This document shows positions 24,885-33,319 of a stretch of DNA of 64,000 nt, in pieces. The position numbers and the translations under genes were made by a program. The stretch lies in assembly GCA_017308375.1 (NCBI GenBank), contig JAFKEW010000041.1:1-64000 (forward strand), written 5' to 3'. Position 1 is the first letter of the stretch, and the number at the start of each line of letters is the position of its first letter. Source of the DNA: Alphaproteobacteria bacterium (GTDB lineage: Bacteria > Pseudomonadota > Alphaproteobacteria > Micropepsales > Micropepsaceae). The notes under the pieces are model-generated. The model saw only the letters and a list, made by a program, of their open reading frames with translations, did no database searches and had not been told where the DNA came from.

Positions 24885-27488
24885 ATGTCAACCTGCACGG
24901 TGCCCACGCGCGCCCATTTCTACGCTCTTTTTATCGGCCTCATGAGCAGCACCGCGGTCCTGCCGAACGCCGCCCTTGCGCAGTCTGCCGGGGGCGAGAG
25001 TTTCAACATGCCGTTGGAAGAGGTGGTGGTAACGGCTCGGCGGGTTGAGGAAAATATTCAGAACGTGCCGGTCGCGATCACTGCGCTGAGTGAATCGGCT
25101 ATGCGCGAAAAGGGTATCACCGCTCCCGCCGATATCATGTTCAACGCACCTTCGGTGCAAATGACCACCGGGTACGGCCGCTTGAACGGTAGCTTCAGTA
25201 TTCGTGGCCTGGCGGACGGCACGCAGGTCTATTTTGCGGAAGTGCCGGGTGGCCCGACAGAAGCTTCAGCGCCATTTTACGATATTGAATCTGTTCAAGT
25301 ATTGAACGGCCCCCAGGGAACACTTTTCGGTCGCGCGAATACGGCTGGTGCCGTTCTGGTATCGCCCAAGAAGCCCAATTTGGACCGTATCGAGGGTTCG
25401 TTCGACGTTACCATCGGCAATCTGGGCATGAACGTCGCTACTGGCGTCCTCAACCTCCCGATAATTGAGAACGAACTGGCTGTGCGCCTGGCGCTTCATC
25501 GCACCCATGTCGATGGCTACACCCGGATGATCGGGAGTAATGAGCGGCTGAACGAGAACAACAGCCTCAACGCCCGGCTGAGTGTTGAGTGGCAACCTGG
25601 CAATGGCAAATTCCGCAATTATTCGGTCTTGGATATCTATGACGTAAACCAGGCGCCCGGCGCTATGGTGTTGGCCGCAATTAACCCAACGCTGCCGCTC
25701 TACAATCTTCCGGCCAGTATTGGTGCGCCAAATGGACTCGCCGTCGGTACCGCTACGTTTGGTGCTGCGTGTGGCCTTGCGGTCGGGGCGGGGCTCGAAG
25801 CAGATGTGAATGCCTGCATCGATAGCCGGCTACGCGTTGCTTCCACATTCCGCCCAGCCATTGAGGCGGAGTATAATCGTATCAGCCAGGGTGGGGATGC
25901 TGTGCGCGTGGTACCCGCTGATAACCGGCTGGACTTACGGGAGACACTGCGGAAATACACGTTTGTTAATCAGACTGAGTATGACTTCGGCGATCTTGGA
26001 TTTACGACCCTTTCGGTCCGTAACATTTTCGGCTTTCAAGCCAGTTCGGGCGCAAGCGGCTGGGATGTGGATGGGCTTGGTGGCCTCATTCAGTCGGCTG
26101 TGGCGTTACCAGCGGCCTCGAGTTATTTCTTTACGCCATCGGCCAACCAGGCTGGCAGTTACGCTGTGTATTCCGGTGGGCCGTTTCAGAAGGTGTTCAC
26201 GAACGAAACGCAGTTTCGTGGCGTCGTGGGCGACGACCTTCTGAGCTGGAATATCGGAGGCTATTATCAGAACACGCCTGCGATCCGGAACTTGGAGGGC
26301 ATCCGCAATATTAGCCGGGTCTATTCCGGCATCACTTTGCCGACGCGTGGCTACAACCCTTCCTTCCCATTCGCGGATGGTGGCACCACGACACAAAAGG
26401 CGCTGTTCGGTCAGGGCACTCTCGACATTGGATTCATTGCACCATTTATTGACGGGCTGCATCTAACCGGTGGTGTGCGCAAGTCCTGGGACAAGTCGGT
26501 TCTGCATTCGCGGGCTGCACTGACCGATATTGCGACGGGGCATTATTATCCTGGCGCGGCCAGTACCTCGCGCACATCCAGCAGTGGTATCAACTCCACT
26601 TTGTCTCTGGATGCGAAAATCGACGAAAATCTGCTTGTCTATGTGGCGAGGCGAACCGGCTATCGTCCAGGCGGGATCAATCAGACCACCAATACCGCCG
26701 GTCTTCCTGGATACAAGCCGATATACGATCCGGAGACAGTCAAAGATGTGGAGCTCGGCGCGAAATATGACTTTCGCATTGGCGATGCCTATGCCCGCCT
26801 GAATGGCGATCTTTACCGCACCGAATATTCCAATATTCAGCGGCAGTTTAACGCCTCAGTTGCTGGCGTTACGACAACTTATCGGGTCAACGCTGCGCAG
26901 GCAGTGATCCAGGGTATGGAGCTGCAAGGTCAGTTGCTGTTCGGCAACTGGGATCTGTCGGTCAACTATGCCTACTCGGATCCGAAGTTCACGGACTGGG
27001 TAGGCCCAGACTCGCTTGCTCTCATCAAGCCGGGCAACCCGGCATGTCTTCCCGAATCGGCCGCCGGCATCTGCTTGATCGATCTGACAAATAACCCGTT
27101 TCCGAACATTTCGCGGCATCAAGCAAGCTTCACGGCAAAGTACAATCTACCGCTATCTGACGATATGGGTGTGCTGAGTCTGTCCGGAACGGCCTATGTA
27201 CAATCGCGCCGCTATTTCTCCGATGATGCCAATCGCGTCATTCAGGCTTATGGCGAAGCAGTCCGTGACGCGATCTCGCAACCTTCCTTCTCGCGCTACA
27301 GTCTCCGGCTCGATTGGAACAATGTGGCAGGAAGCGATTTCAGTGTTGCGGCCTTTGTCAACAATCTGACCGACGTCAACTACAAGCTTACGACGGTGAC
27401 GCAACTCCATTCATTAGGGACTGCGGTGGCGCTCTATGGCGAGCCTCGTACTTACGGTCTCCAGGTCCGCTATGAGTTTGGAAACTGA
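24885..27488 (+). CDS. TonB-dependent outer-membrane receptor
   Basis: The product (867 aa) has a signal peptide ending NAALAQSA, a TonB box region EEVVVTARR, and a plug with ENIQNVPVAITALS, SFSIRGL and VQVLNGPQGTLFGRANTAGAVLVSPKKP, typical of the sphingomonad FecA/OMR-type receptors. The barrel ends GLQVRYEFGN. ATG 24885 is preferred because GGAGGAG lies eight bases upstream and it begins the signal peptide; ATG 24843 and a TTG at 24807 are in frame but sit within the operator region. It is divergent from the PhyH gene and followed 1 bp later by a small gene. It imports an unknown hydrophobic or metal-chelating substrate; given the PhyH partner, an organic carbon source is more likely than a siderophore. 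Confidence 0.92.
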   Translation: MSTCTVPTRAHFYALFIGLMSSTAVLPNAALAQSAGGESFNMPLEEVVVTARRVEENIQNVPVAITALSESAMREKGITAPADIMFNAPSVQMTTGYGRLNGSFSIRGLADGTQVYFAEVPGGPTEASAPFYDIESVQVLNGPQGTLFGRANTAGAVLVSPKKPNLDRIEGSFDVTIGNLGMNVATGVLNLPIIENELAVRLALHRTHVDGYTRMIGSNERLNENNSLNARLSVEWQPGNGKFRNYSVLDIYDVNQAPGAMVLAAINPTLPLYNLPASIGAPNGLAVGTATFGAACGLAVGAGLEADVNACIDSRLRVASTFRPAIEAEYNRISQGGDAVRVVPADNRLDLRETLRKYTFVNQTEYDFGDLGFTTLSVRNIFGFQASSGASGWDVDGLGGLIQSAVALPAASSYFFTPSANQAGSYAVYSGGPFQKVFTNETQFRGVVGDDLLSWNIGGYYQNTPAIRNLEGIRNISRVYSGITLPTRGYNPSFPFADGGTTTQKALFGQGTLDIGFIAPFIDGLHLTGGVRKSWDKSVLHSRAALTDIATGHYYPGAASTSRTSSSGINSTLSLDAKIDENLLVYVARRTGYRPGGINQTTNTAGLPGYKPIYDPETVKDVELGAKYDFRIGDAYARLNGDLYRTEYSNIQRQFNASVAGVTTTYRVNAAQAVIQGMELQGQLLFGNWDLSVNYAYSDPKFTDWVGPDSLALIKPGNPACLPESAAGICLIDLTNNPFPNISRHQASFTAKYNLPLSDDMGVLSLSGTAYVQSRRYFSDDANRVIQAYGEAVRDAISQPSFSRYSLRLDWNNVAGSDFSVAAFVNNLTDVNYKLTTVTQLHSLGTAVALYGEPRTYGLQVRYEFGN

Positions 27489-27489
27489 T

Positions 27490-27918
27490 ATGCGGTATGC
27501 CTTTGCAAGCCCCGGCTGGATAGCTTTCATGCACGGCTTGGTGGTCGAGCGGGTCAGGCGGCTGTGTGAGGAGGTGCCTGATATCAGCTGGTCGATCTGC
27601 GAAGTTTTCACCGCGCCGCCGCCAGAGCTTTCGCCAAATGGGGCACCATTGGCTTGGCATTGTATCGTGGGCGCTGGCGCGGTGACTTTCGGCGCCAGCG
27701 AGCGCGACGATGTCGATTTCAAGGTTGTCGTCGATTATGACGCTGTCCTGCCGCTTGGGCGTTACGATACCCAGGGGAAGCAGGAGCGTGTGCAGGAACT
27801 GTCACAGATGAGTCAGGCCTTGATCCGTGATGGGCAAATGCGGGTTATTGGTGACCGCACAAAGCGCGACCCGCGCGTTGGTGATTTTCACGACATCATC
27901 GCGCGTGTTACGGCTTAG
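27490..27918 (+). CDS. Small conserved-looking protein, possibly SCP2-like
   Basis: A 142-residue soluble protein starting one base after the receptor stop, so it is likely translationally coupled. The N-terminus (RYAFASPGWIAFMHGLV) and the pattern of a CEVFT strand, WHCIVGAGAVTFG strand, then DVDFKVVVDYDAVLP resemble sterol-carrier-protein-2-like domains that bind hydrophobic ligands, but the match is by eye and weak. ATG 27490 is chosen over an upstream in-frame ATG at 27472 inside the receptor gene. It is convergent with the TetR gene (stops 11 bp overlapping), so the same region is read on both strands at the very end. A lipid-like ligand would fit the PhyH and receptor neighbours. Confidence 0.75.
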   Translation: MRYAFASPGWIAFMHGLVVERVRRLCEEVPDISWSICEVFTAPPPELSPNGAPLAWHCIVGAGAVTFGASERDDVDFKVVVDYDAVLPLGRYDTQGKQERVQELSQMSQALIRDGQMRVIGDRTKRDPRVGDFHDIIARVTA

Positions 27919-28510
27919 TTATCCGGCACAAGAGGCCTTCGCGAACGGTTTGGATTACCTTCAAGAGGGAGTTCTCGAGATCGTCGTATGCCTCGTTCTC
28001 AAAGATCATTGCGGCGACAGAGTAATTCGCACCTACAAGTGCCGCAGCGATGATCTTACTTTCGACGTCGCTGGCCGGATCGCGGCCGAGCTCGGCGCTG
28101 AGCGCGTTGGAAATCATGGTCTGGTATTGCGCTTGGATCGCAAGGAACGCGGGTTCTACCGCTGGTTCGATGCTGGCAAAAATACGCACATTGGCCTGCC
28201 GGCCGCGACGCATCATATCGCGGGAATAAAATGAAACCTGTTCCTGCCAGATGTCGATAACCGATTCATCTTTCCGTGCAGCGATTGTTTCGCGGAAATT
28301 TTCGACTGCAGCGTATTGAGTGTGCAAGATGAGGTGCGCTTTGGTGGGGAAGTATCGCAACAGCGTGCGCTTGTGGACCTCCGCAGCCTCCGCAATGTCT
28401 TCCAGCGTGGTCTCTTCATATCCGCGTTCAAAAAAAAACTTGATCGCCGTTTGTGCAATCTGGTCCCGCGTCTTGGCGCGTTTTCGGGCTCTGAGACCTG
28501 TTTGAGCCAT
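27908..28510 (-). CDS. TetR/AcrR-family transcriptional regulator
   Basis: A 200-residue TetR protein with N-terminal HTH: a helix with RDQIAQTAIKFFFERGYEETT, then LEDIAEAAEVHKRTLLRYFPTKAHL. The C-terminal domain is the variable ligand-binding part. The ATG at 28510 follows AAGGTGG at suitable spacing; an upstream in-frame start at 28588 would add 26 residues and overlap a candidate operator half-site. It is divergent from the MFS gene. A shared AGTGACATT motif occurs in its own promoter region and in the PhyH/TonB receptor promoter, so it probably controls both. The stop overlaps the end of the preceding plus-strand gene by 11 bp. Confidence 0.88.
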   Translation of the reverse strand: MAQTGLRARKRAKTRDQIAQTAIKFFFERGYEETTLEDIAEAAEVHKRTLLRYFPTKAHLILHTQYAAVENFRETIAARKDESVIDIWQEQVSFYSRDMMRRGRQANVRIFASIEPAVEPAFLAIQAQYQTMISNALSAELGRDPASDVESKIIAAALVGANYSVAAMIFENEAYDDLENSLLKVIQTVREGLLCRITKP

Positions 28511-28580
28511 AAATCCAGCCACCTTTGTCAAGCACAAGCCACCCCGAGACCGCTCTCCAGCCCCGAGCCACCCGGATGCA

Positions 28581-28591
28581 AATGTCACTTA
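28581..28591. promoter_or_regulatory. Operator half-site before the MFS/TetR divergent pair
   Basis: AATGTCACTTA is the complement of TAAGTGACATT, matching the motif at 24831-24841 (TTAGTGACATT) in the receptor promoter. It lies in the 132-bp divergent region between tetR (28510) and the MFS gene (28643). Confidence 0.4.
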
Positions 28592-28642
28592 TTCGCTATT
28601 CCTGCAAGGCCTCTCTGAAAGCTGACAGTGGAAGGTAGCGTA

Positions 28643-30109
28643 ATGGTGCCGCAGGGTATGGATATTGGTACAGCGCGCAGTGGCACCCTGAGCCGAGCGA
28701 CAAAGCTTTTCTATGGCCTTGGCGAGGCGGGGGAGGGGGTAAAGACTGCCGCGCTCGAGATCTTTCTCTTCTTCTATTATGTTCAAGTTGTCGGCTTGTC
28801 CGGCACGCTGACTGGGATTGCGCTCTTCATCGCATTGCTTGTGGATGGAATTACCGATCCTTGGGTTGGCGGATGGTCAGACCGCACGAGAACACGCTTC
28901 GGTCGCCGTCACCCATTTCTTTACGCTGCGCCGGTGCCGCTTGCGGCGGCGCTTCTCGGCTTGTTTATGCCGCCGACAATGTGGTCGCAGATCGGGCTCT
29001 TTGTCTGGCTAACTGGTTTTGCCATTGCGGCCCGTGTCGCGATGACACTTTATTTCATTCCACACATGGCGCTTGGCGCTGAGCTTAGCCATGACTTTCA
29101 TGAGCGTGTTTCAATTGGCGGCTATCGCGTATTTTTCGGCTATATCGGCCGCATCATCGCATTGGGGTTGGCGTTTTCTGTTTTCTTCGTAGCGAGCAAC
29201 GCCTACCCCAATGGGCAGCTCAATCCAGCGGCATACCCTATATTCGCGTTGACGTGTGGCGGTCTGGTTATTCTCTTTGTCATTACATCTGCCCTCGGAA
29301 CGCAACGGCTCGCCATGCGCTTGCCAGATGTGCCTGCGGCAGAAGGCTTGGCCCGCCAGCCAAGCTTTGCGGGGACGATCACGAATGCGGCTATCTCCCC
29401 GTCATTCCGGGCGCTCTTCATCGCATTGTTGATTATGTACACTTACAATGGCGTCCAAGGTGCGTTGGCGCTGCACATGAATACGTATTACTGGCTGCTT
29501 ACGCCAACGCAGATTCAGTTCGTTTTCTATGCCACGTTGCTCGGTTATCTGATTGGTATTCCAGTTGCGCGCCCGCTGGCCAACCGTATCGACAAAAAGG
29601 CTGCTTATATGTGGGGTATCGCGGGGTCGTGCATATCGGGTTCGACGCCGACTATTCTTTCCCTGTTGGGTCTTTTCCCAAGCGCTGACAATCCCGCGAC
29701 CTTTCCACTTCTGGTCCTTTCGGGTTTTCTGGTTGGGTCCATAGGCACCATTCCTGTGGTGCTGGCAGCAGCTATGCTGGCCGATGTCGCGGATGAATAT
29801 GAGGACCGCCATGAAGGGCGCTTCGAGGGCCTCTTCTTTGGCGCCAATGCGTTTTGCCGCAAAGCTTCGCTCGGTCTCGGGGGAGCTGCCGCCGGCATAG
29901 TCATCGATTTGATCCGGTTTCCGGTCAAGGCTGAGCCTGGAACAGTGCCTGATGAAGCATTGATCCGGCTTGCCATCACCTACGGTCCTGTAATGTTGCT
30001 TGTTCTATTGGCGGGACTTGCGATGATGATTCCTTATGATCTCAGTCGCACTCGCCATGCGGACATTCTAAAACGGATTGAGGCCCGCCGTGCGGGTTCT
30101 GGGGGCTAG
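28643..30109 (+). CDS. MFS transporter of the GPH (sugar:cation symporter) type
   Basis: A 488-residue protein with about 12 transmembrane segments. The N-terminal motif LFYGLGEAGEGVKTAALEIF and the DGITDPWVGGWSDRTRTRFGRRHPF loop are hallmarks of the glycoside-pentoside-hexuronide:cation symporter family, where the D-P-x-x-G-x-x-S-D-R segment is conserved. Members take up glycosides, uronides and, in sphingomonads, other organic anions. ATG 28643 with GGAAGG upstream is chosen over a GTG at 28628. It is divergent from the TetR gene and probably carries the substrate, or a processed product, of the receptor and PhyH enzyme across the inner membrane. Confidence 0.9.
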   Translation: MVPQGMDIGTARSGTLSRATKLFYGLGEAGEGVKTAALEIFLFFYYVQVVGLSGTLTGIALFIALLVDGITDPWVGGWSDRTRTRFGRRHPFLYAAPVPLAAALLGLFMPPTMWSQIGLFVWLTGFAIAARVAMTLYFIPHMALGAELSHDFHERVSIGGYRVFFGYIGRIIALGLAFSVFFVASNAYPNGQLNPAAYPIFALTCGGLVILFVITSALGTQRLAMRLPDVPAAEGLARQPSFAGTITNAAISPSFRALFIALLIMYTYNGVQGALALHMNTYYWLLTPTQIQFVFYATLLGYLIGIPVARPLANRIDKKAAYMWGIAGSCISGSTPTILSLLGLFPSADNPATFPLLVLSGFLVGSIGTIPVVLAAAMLADVADEYEDRHEGRFEGLFFGANAFCRKASLGLGGAAAGIVIDLIRFPVKAEPGTVPDEALIRLAITYGPVMLLVLLAGLAMMIPYDLSRTRHADILKRIEARRAGSGG

Positions 30110-30280
30110 TCAGCGGGCTTGGGTTACGCCTTTATAGGCGCTCATATGCTCCGCTGTATTTCGATGAAAGCCTTCATCAAATCCGCCGAAATGTGTGCTC
30201 GGCCGATTTACTTCGCTTTGATGTCGGCATATGCACGATCTGCGGATCAGACGCTTGTCTGAGCCGGTTGAGGGGACCTC

Positions 30281-30661
30281 ATGCGAAATTCTTTGTTCAG
30301 ACTTTTGCTAACCGCTGTCCCTCTTGCTCCAGCATCGGCTGCGGTCGCCGATCCACCACTCTGGGCGCCCGCACATGGCCGCCAAAAACATCATCACTAT
30401 GACGATGATGAATACGTTCCACCGCCACCACACATCCACGTCATTACTTACAATGATGTGATCTATCGGGCTAGGGATGGCCGCTACTACTGTCACCGGT
30501 CGGATGGCACAAGAGGCTTGGTTGTTGGCGCTGCAGTTGGCGGATTAATCGGAAATCGTCTCGCGCGCGGCCAGTCCGAAACTCTTGGCACACTTCTGGG
30601 CGCTGGCGCGGGTGCCGTGATCGGCCAACAGATGGGTCGCGGCTCGCTTCACTGCGAATAG
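30281..30661 (+). CDS. Glycine-zipper 2TM domain protein, exported
   Basis: A 126-residue protein with a signal peptide (hydrophobic LLLTAVPLAPASA), a His/Asp-rich linker (HHHYDDDEY) with a short polyproline, a YYCHRSDG motif, and a C-terminal glycine zipper (LVVGAAVGGLIG, LLGAGAGAVIG). Proteins of this layout are common in Alphaproteobacteria as small envelope proteins related to the 17-kDa surface antigen family; the glycine zipper may insert in or associate with the outer membrane. GAGGGG lies five to eight bases before the ATG. A single gene; two short hairpins (near 30127-30140 and 30163-30178) lie between it and the MFS gene. Confidence 0.85.
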   Translation: MRNSLFRLLLTAVPLAPASAAVADPPLWAPAHGRQKHHHYDDDEYVPPPPHIHVITYNDVIYRARDGRYYCHRSDGTRGLVVGAAVGGLIGNRLARGQSETLGTLLGAGAGAVIGQQMGRGSLHCE

Positions 30662-30700
30662 CGTCAGCCCAGCTCAACAAAAGTAAATGGACCCGCAATC

Positions 30701-30895
30701 CTCAGGGGGGGCGGGCAGTATTTCGAGGTGCAGCGGCCGGACCGTTACTATATCGGGTCGCGCGGCATGGGCACGATGGGTTTCGCGCTTTCCATCGCCG
30801 TTGCCATCGGCGCGAAAGTGGCCCAATCCGAGCGCTAATTTGTGGCGCTCGCTGGAGACGGTGAATTCATCGTGCTCTTGCAAGATCTGAAAACG
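30701..30895 (+). pseudogene. Relic of a thiamine-diphosphate-dependent enzyme
   Basis: One frame reads YFEVQRPDRYYIGSRGMGTM, then GFALSIAVAIGAKVAQSER, a TAA stop at 30836-30838, then FVALAGDGEF and VLLQDLKTNFA. This matches the cofactor-binding C-terminal domain of acetolactate-synthase/benzoylformate-decarboxylase-type enzymes, including the GDG start of the ThDP motif. The upstream two thirds of the gene are missing, the reading is broken by the stop, and similarity ends before the ThDP motif is complete. It is a deletion scar between the glycine-zipper gene and the receptor gene. Confidence 0.7.
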
Positions 30896-30916
30896 AATTT
30901 CGCCGGACTACGCCTT

Positions 30917-33163
30917 TCATTCGAATTTGTGACTGAGTGTGAAGCCCAGTGTGCGCGGCGTATTGAAGATGCGATAGCCCATGCCAAGACCATCGTCGGT
31001 AGCGGTTACGACATGCTGCTCATCGAAAATGTTCTTGATCCAGAATGCAAGTTCCCAATTGGAATCGATGGTTGAAACCGCAATGCGTCCGTCGAAAACC
31101 CAGTTCTGATCGGTGAACAGATAAGGCGTGTTCAGAGCCTCTTTGAAGGATGAGTCGGCATACTTCGCCTCGAACTGGATGCTGCCGAGATAATCATCGG
31201 TCAGCGGATGCTCGTACCGGGAAAGCCCGGTAAAGGTGACATCCGGAGCGTCAGGGAGCTTGTTACCGACCGGCATGGTGAGCGGGCCGCCCGCAGTCGC
31301 GAACGGGAAGTTGCCGAGCCGTGTATGCAGCAGGCCAAGCCCGCCGCGCAAAGTCAGGCCGGAGACAGGGATCCAGGTGGTGCCGAGGTCGATCCCATAG
31401 ATCGTGGCTTTGTGGATATTGCTTAGCTTGATCAGGGACACCGCGCCGACATTGGTGAAGGTCTGGGCCTGTAGGTCTGTGTAGTCGTAGTAAAATGCAC
31501 TGCCGTCGACCTGCAGTGTGTTATCGAAAAACTGCGCCTTCACACCGGCTTCGTAATCCGTCAGCGTTTCCGGCTTGTAAGGCGCCAGCGCCTCGTTTTG
31601 CGTGGTAATCCCGTTAAAGAAACCACCGCTCTTGGTTGCGCGCGCAATGCTTATGTAGAGCAGTGTGCTGTCGTTGGGCTTGTAATCCAGTCCGCCGTGC
31701 CAGGAGACGTTGCGGTCGAAAATCTTGTCGTCCTGATGCGTGGCCGGGATGTGTATGCCGAGACCCGGTATCACGAAATCGGTGCCGCCAATATAGGAAC
31801 GATCTTCATAGGTAAGCCGCAAACCGGTGGTCAAGGTAAGCTGGTCTGTGAGCGGCCATTTGGCTTGACCGAAAACTGCCGCCGAATTCGTGATCTGCCG
31901 TGACTCGATAAACGCGTCGAGACCAAAGCTGTCGACAAGTGTGCCTGGCGTATAGCTGTGAACACGGTCCCATGAGTAGTAGAGGCCGCCCAGCCAGGCG
32001 ATCCCTGACGTATCGCCTGCCAGACGAATTTCCTGGCTGAATTGCGATACAGCGTCGTTCTGGTTGAATTCGGCATCCGAGGTCGGCGCCGCGTCGGCAT
32101 CAATGTAGAATTCGCGTTTGAAATTGATATAGCCGGTGATGGCGGTCAGGGTCGCCCAGCCAAAGTCATTATCGATGTGCAACGTGCCATTCCATTGATT
32201 GACATCATAGGGTGCCAGATGATTCCAGTCGCCCTCGAATTTGTTGGGCGTCGTGTCGGTATAGCCGTGCGAGTCGACACAATGCGATGGATTGGAGAAA
32301 TCTGGACAGGCCTCGCCTGCCACCGTTGAAATCGTGCCAAAAAATTTTCCTACGCCGATCTCGGAGCGATTGTGCTCGCCTTCGAGTTTGAACAATACTG
32401 TCAGATCGCTGGTCGGTTGCCACAGCGCTTGTGCGCGCCCGAGAAAAATGCTTTGCCGCCCCAGATCGCGATCAAGCACGCGGCTGAACCAGTAACCGTC
32501 CGATTGATGCACGATCTTGCCGGCAACGCGCACCGCTAGCGTATCGGTCACAGGCAAGTTCAGCATGCCGTCCGTTTCGAATGTGCCATAATTGCCGTAA
32601 CCCGCCGAGACGTTGGCTGCGAAGCCATCCAGCGAGGGGCGTGCGGAGATGATGTTGATTGCACCTGCGGTCGAGTTACGGCCGTAAAGTGTGCCCTGCG
32701 GTCCTTTCAATACTTCGACCCGCGCCAGGTCGTACATATTGAAATCCATTTCGGCGAAAGAGGCGAGAAACACATCGTCGACATATACGCCGACACTCGA
32801 ATTGTTGGTGGAGGAAAAGTCGTCCAGGCCCACGCCGCGCACGGTTATGATCTGTTGTGCGCCGGGAACATTTGTTTTCACATCCACGTTGGGAATCTGG
32901 GTGGCCAGATCGGTCGCCGTCGTTATGCGCGAGGTACGGAGTTCGTCGGCTGAAAGACTGGTAATATTGATGCCGACGTTGAGGATGTTCTCCTCGCGCT
33001 TTTCGGCCGTCACCACCACTGTCTCGATTCCCGTTCCTACGGTCGTTTGAGTCATGGCGTGACCGTACGGCGTGGCAAGAAGCATCAGCCCGCACATGGT
33101 GAGGGCCCTTGGGGCGCAAAAAGTGATGCGTAAATCCCGGCGTCGCGTGATGGGCAGCAACAC
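30917..33163 (-). CDS. TonB-dependent outer-membrane receptor
   Basis: The product (748 aa) has an N-terminal export region, a TonB box-like ETVVVTAEKREENIL, and a plug with INITSLSADELR, ITVRGVGLDDF and VEVLKGPQGTLYGRNSTAGAINIIS. The barrel ends GFTLSHKFE. This is the PupB/FyuA-like OMR family abundant in sphingomonads. The GTG at 33163 is chosen because GGGGAGG lies six bases upstream; a TTG at 33184 is in frame, and an ATG at about residue 23 would be too late for the export signal. It is divergent from the tandem TetR gene, the likely regulator. No enzymes accompany it, so the substrate may be handled elsewhere. Confidence 0.92.
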   Translation of the reverse strand: MLLPITRRRDLRITFCAPRALTMCGLMLLATPYGHAMTQTTVGTGIETVVVTAEKREENILNVGINITSLSADELRTSRITTATDLATQIPNVDVKTNVPGAQQIITVRGVGLDDFSSTNNSSVGVYVDDVFLASFAEMDFNMYDLARVEVLKGPQGTLYGRNSTAGAINIISARPSLDGFAANVSAGYGNYGTFETDGMLNLPVTDTLAVRVAGKIVHQSDGYWFSRVLDRDLGRQSIFLGRAQALWQPTSDLTVLFKLEGEHNRSEIGVGKFFGTISTVAGEACPDFSNPSHCVDSHGYTDTTPNKFEGDWNHLAPYDVNQWNGTLHIDNDFGWATLTAITGYINFKREFYIDADAAPTSDAEFNQNDAVSQFSQEIRLAGDTSGIAWLGGLYYSWDRVHSYTPGTLVDSFGLDAFIESRQITNSAAVFGQAKWPLTDQLTLTTGLRLTYEDRSYIGGTDFVIPGLGIHIPATHQDDKIFDRNVSWHGGLDYKPNDSTLLYISIARATKSGGFFNGITTQNEALAPYKPETLTDYEAGVKAQFFDNTLQVDGSAFYYDYTDLQAQTFTNVGAVSLIKLSNIHKATIYGIDLGTTWIPVSGLTLRGGLGLLHTRLGNFPFATAGGPLTMPVGNKLPDAPDVTFTGLSRYEHPLTDDYLGSIQFEAKYADSSFKEALNTPYLFTDQNWVFDGRIAVSTIDSNWELAFWIKNIFDEQHVVTATDDGLGMGYRIFNTPRTLGFTLSHKFE

Positions 33164-33249
33164 GATAGGCCTCCCCGTTCCCAACGCTTCAGGCCCTTAT
33201 GGCTGTTTTGACGATTGGGTATGTAATATAAATCGTATGTCTATCTATT

Positions 33250-33267
33250 TGTCAATTCTGTTTGACA
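33250..33267. promoter_or_regulatory. Inverted repeat in the receptor/tandem-TetR divergent promoter
   Basis: Arms TGTCAA and TTGACA with a 6-bp spacer lie between the divergent starts (33163 and 33320). The right arm could also serve as a -35 element for the rightward gene. It is a candidate operator of the tandem TetR protein. Confidence 0.4.
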
Positions 33268-33319
33268 GGTGAGAATGTTTCCGAGACTGTATGTTGATTA
33301 ACTGTCACGCCGGGAGACC

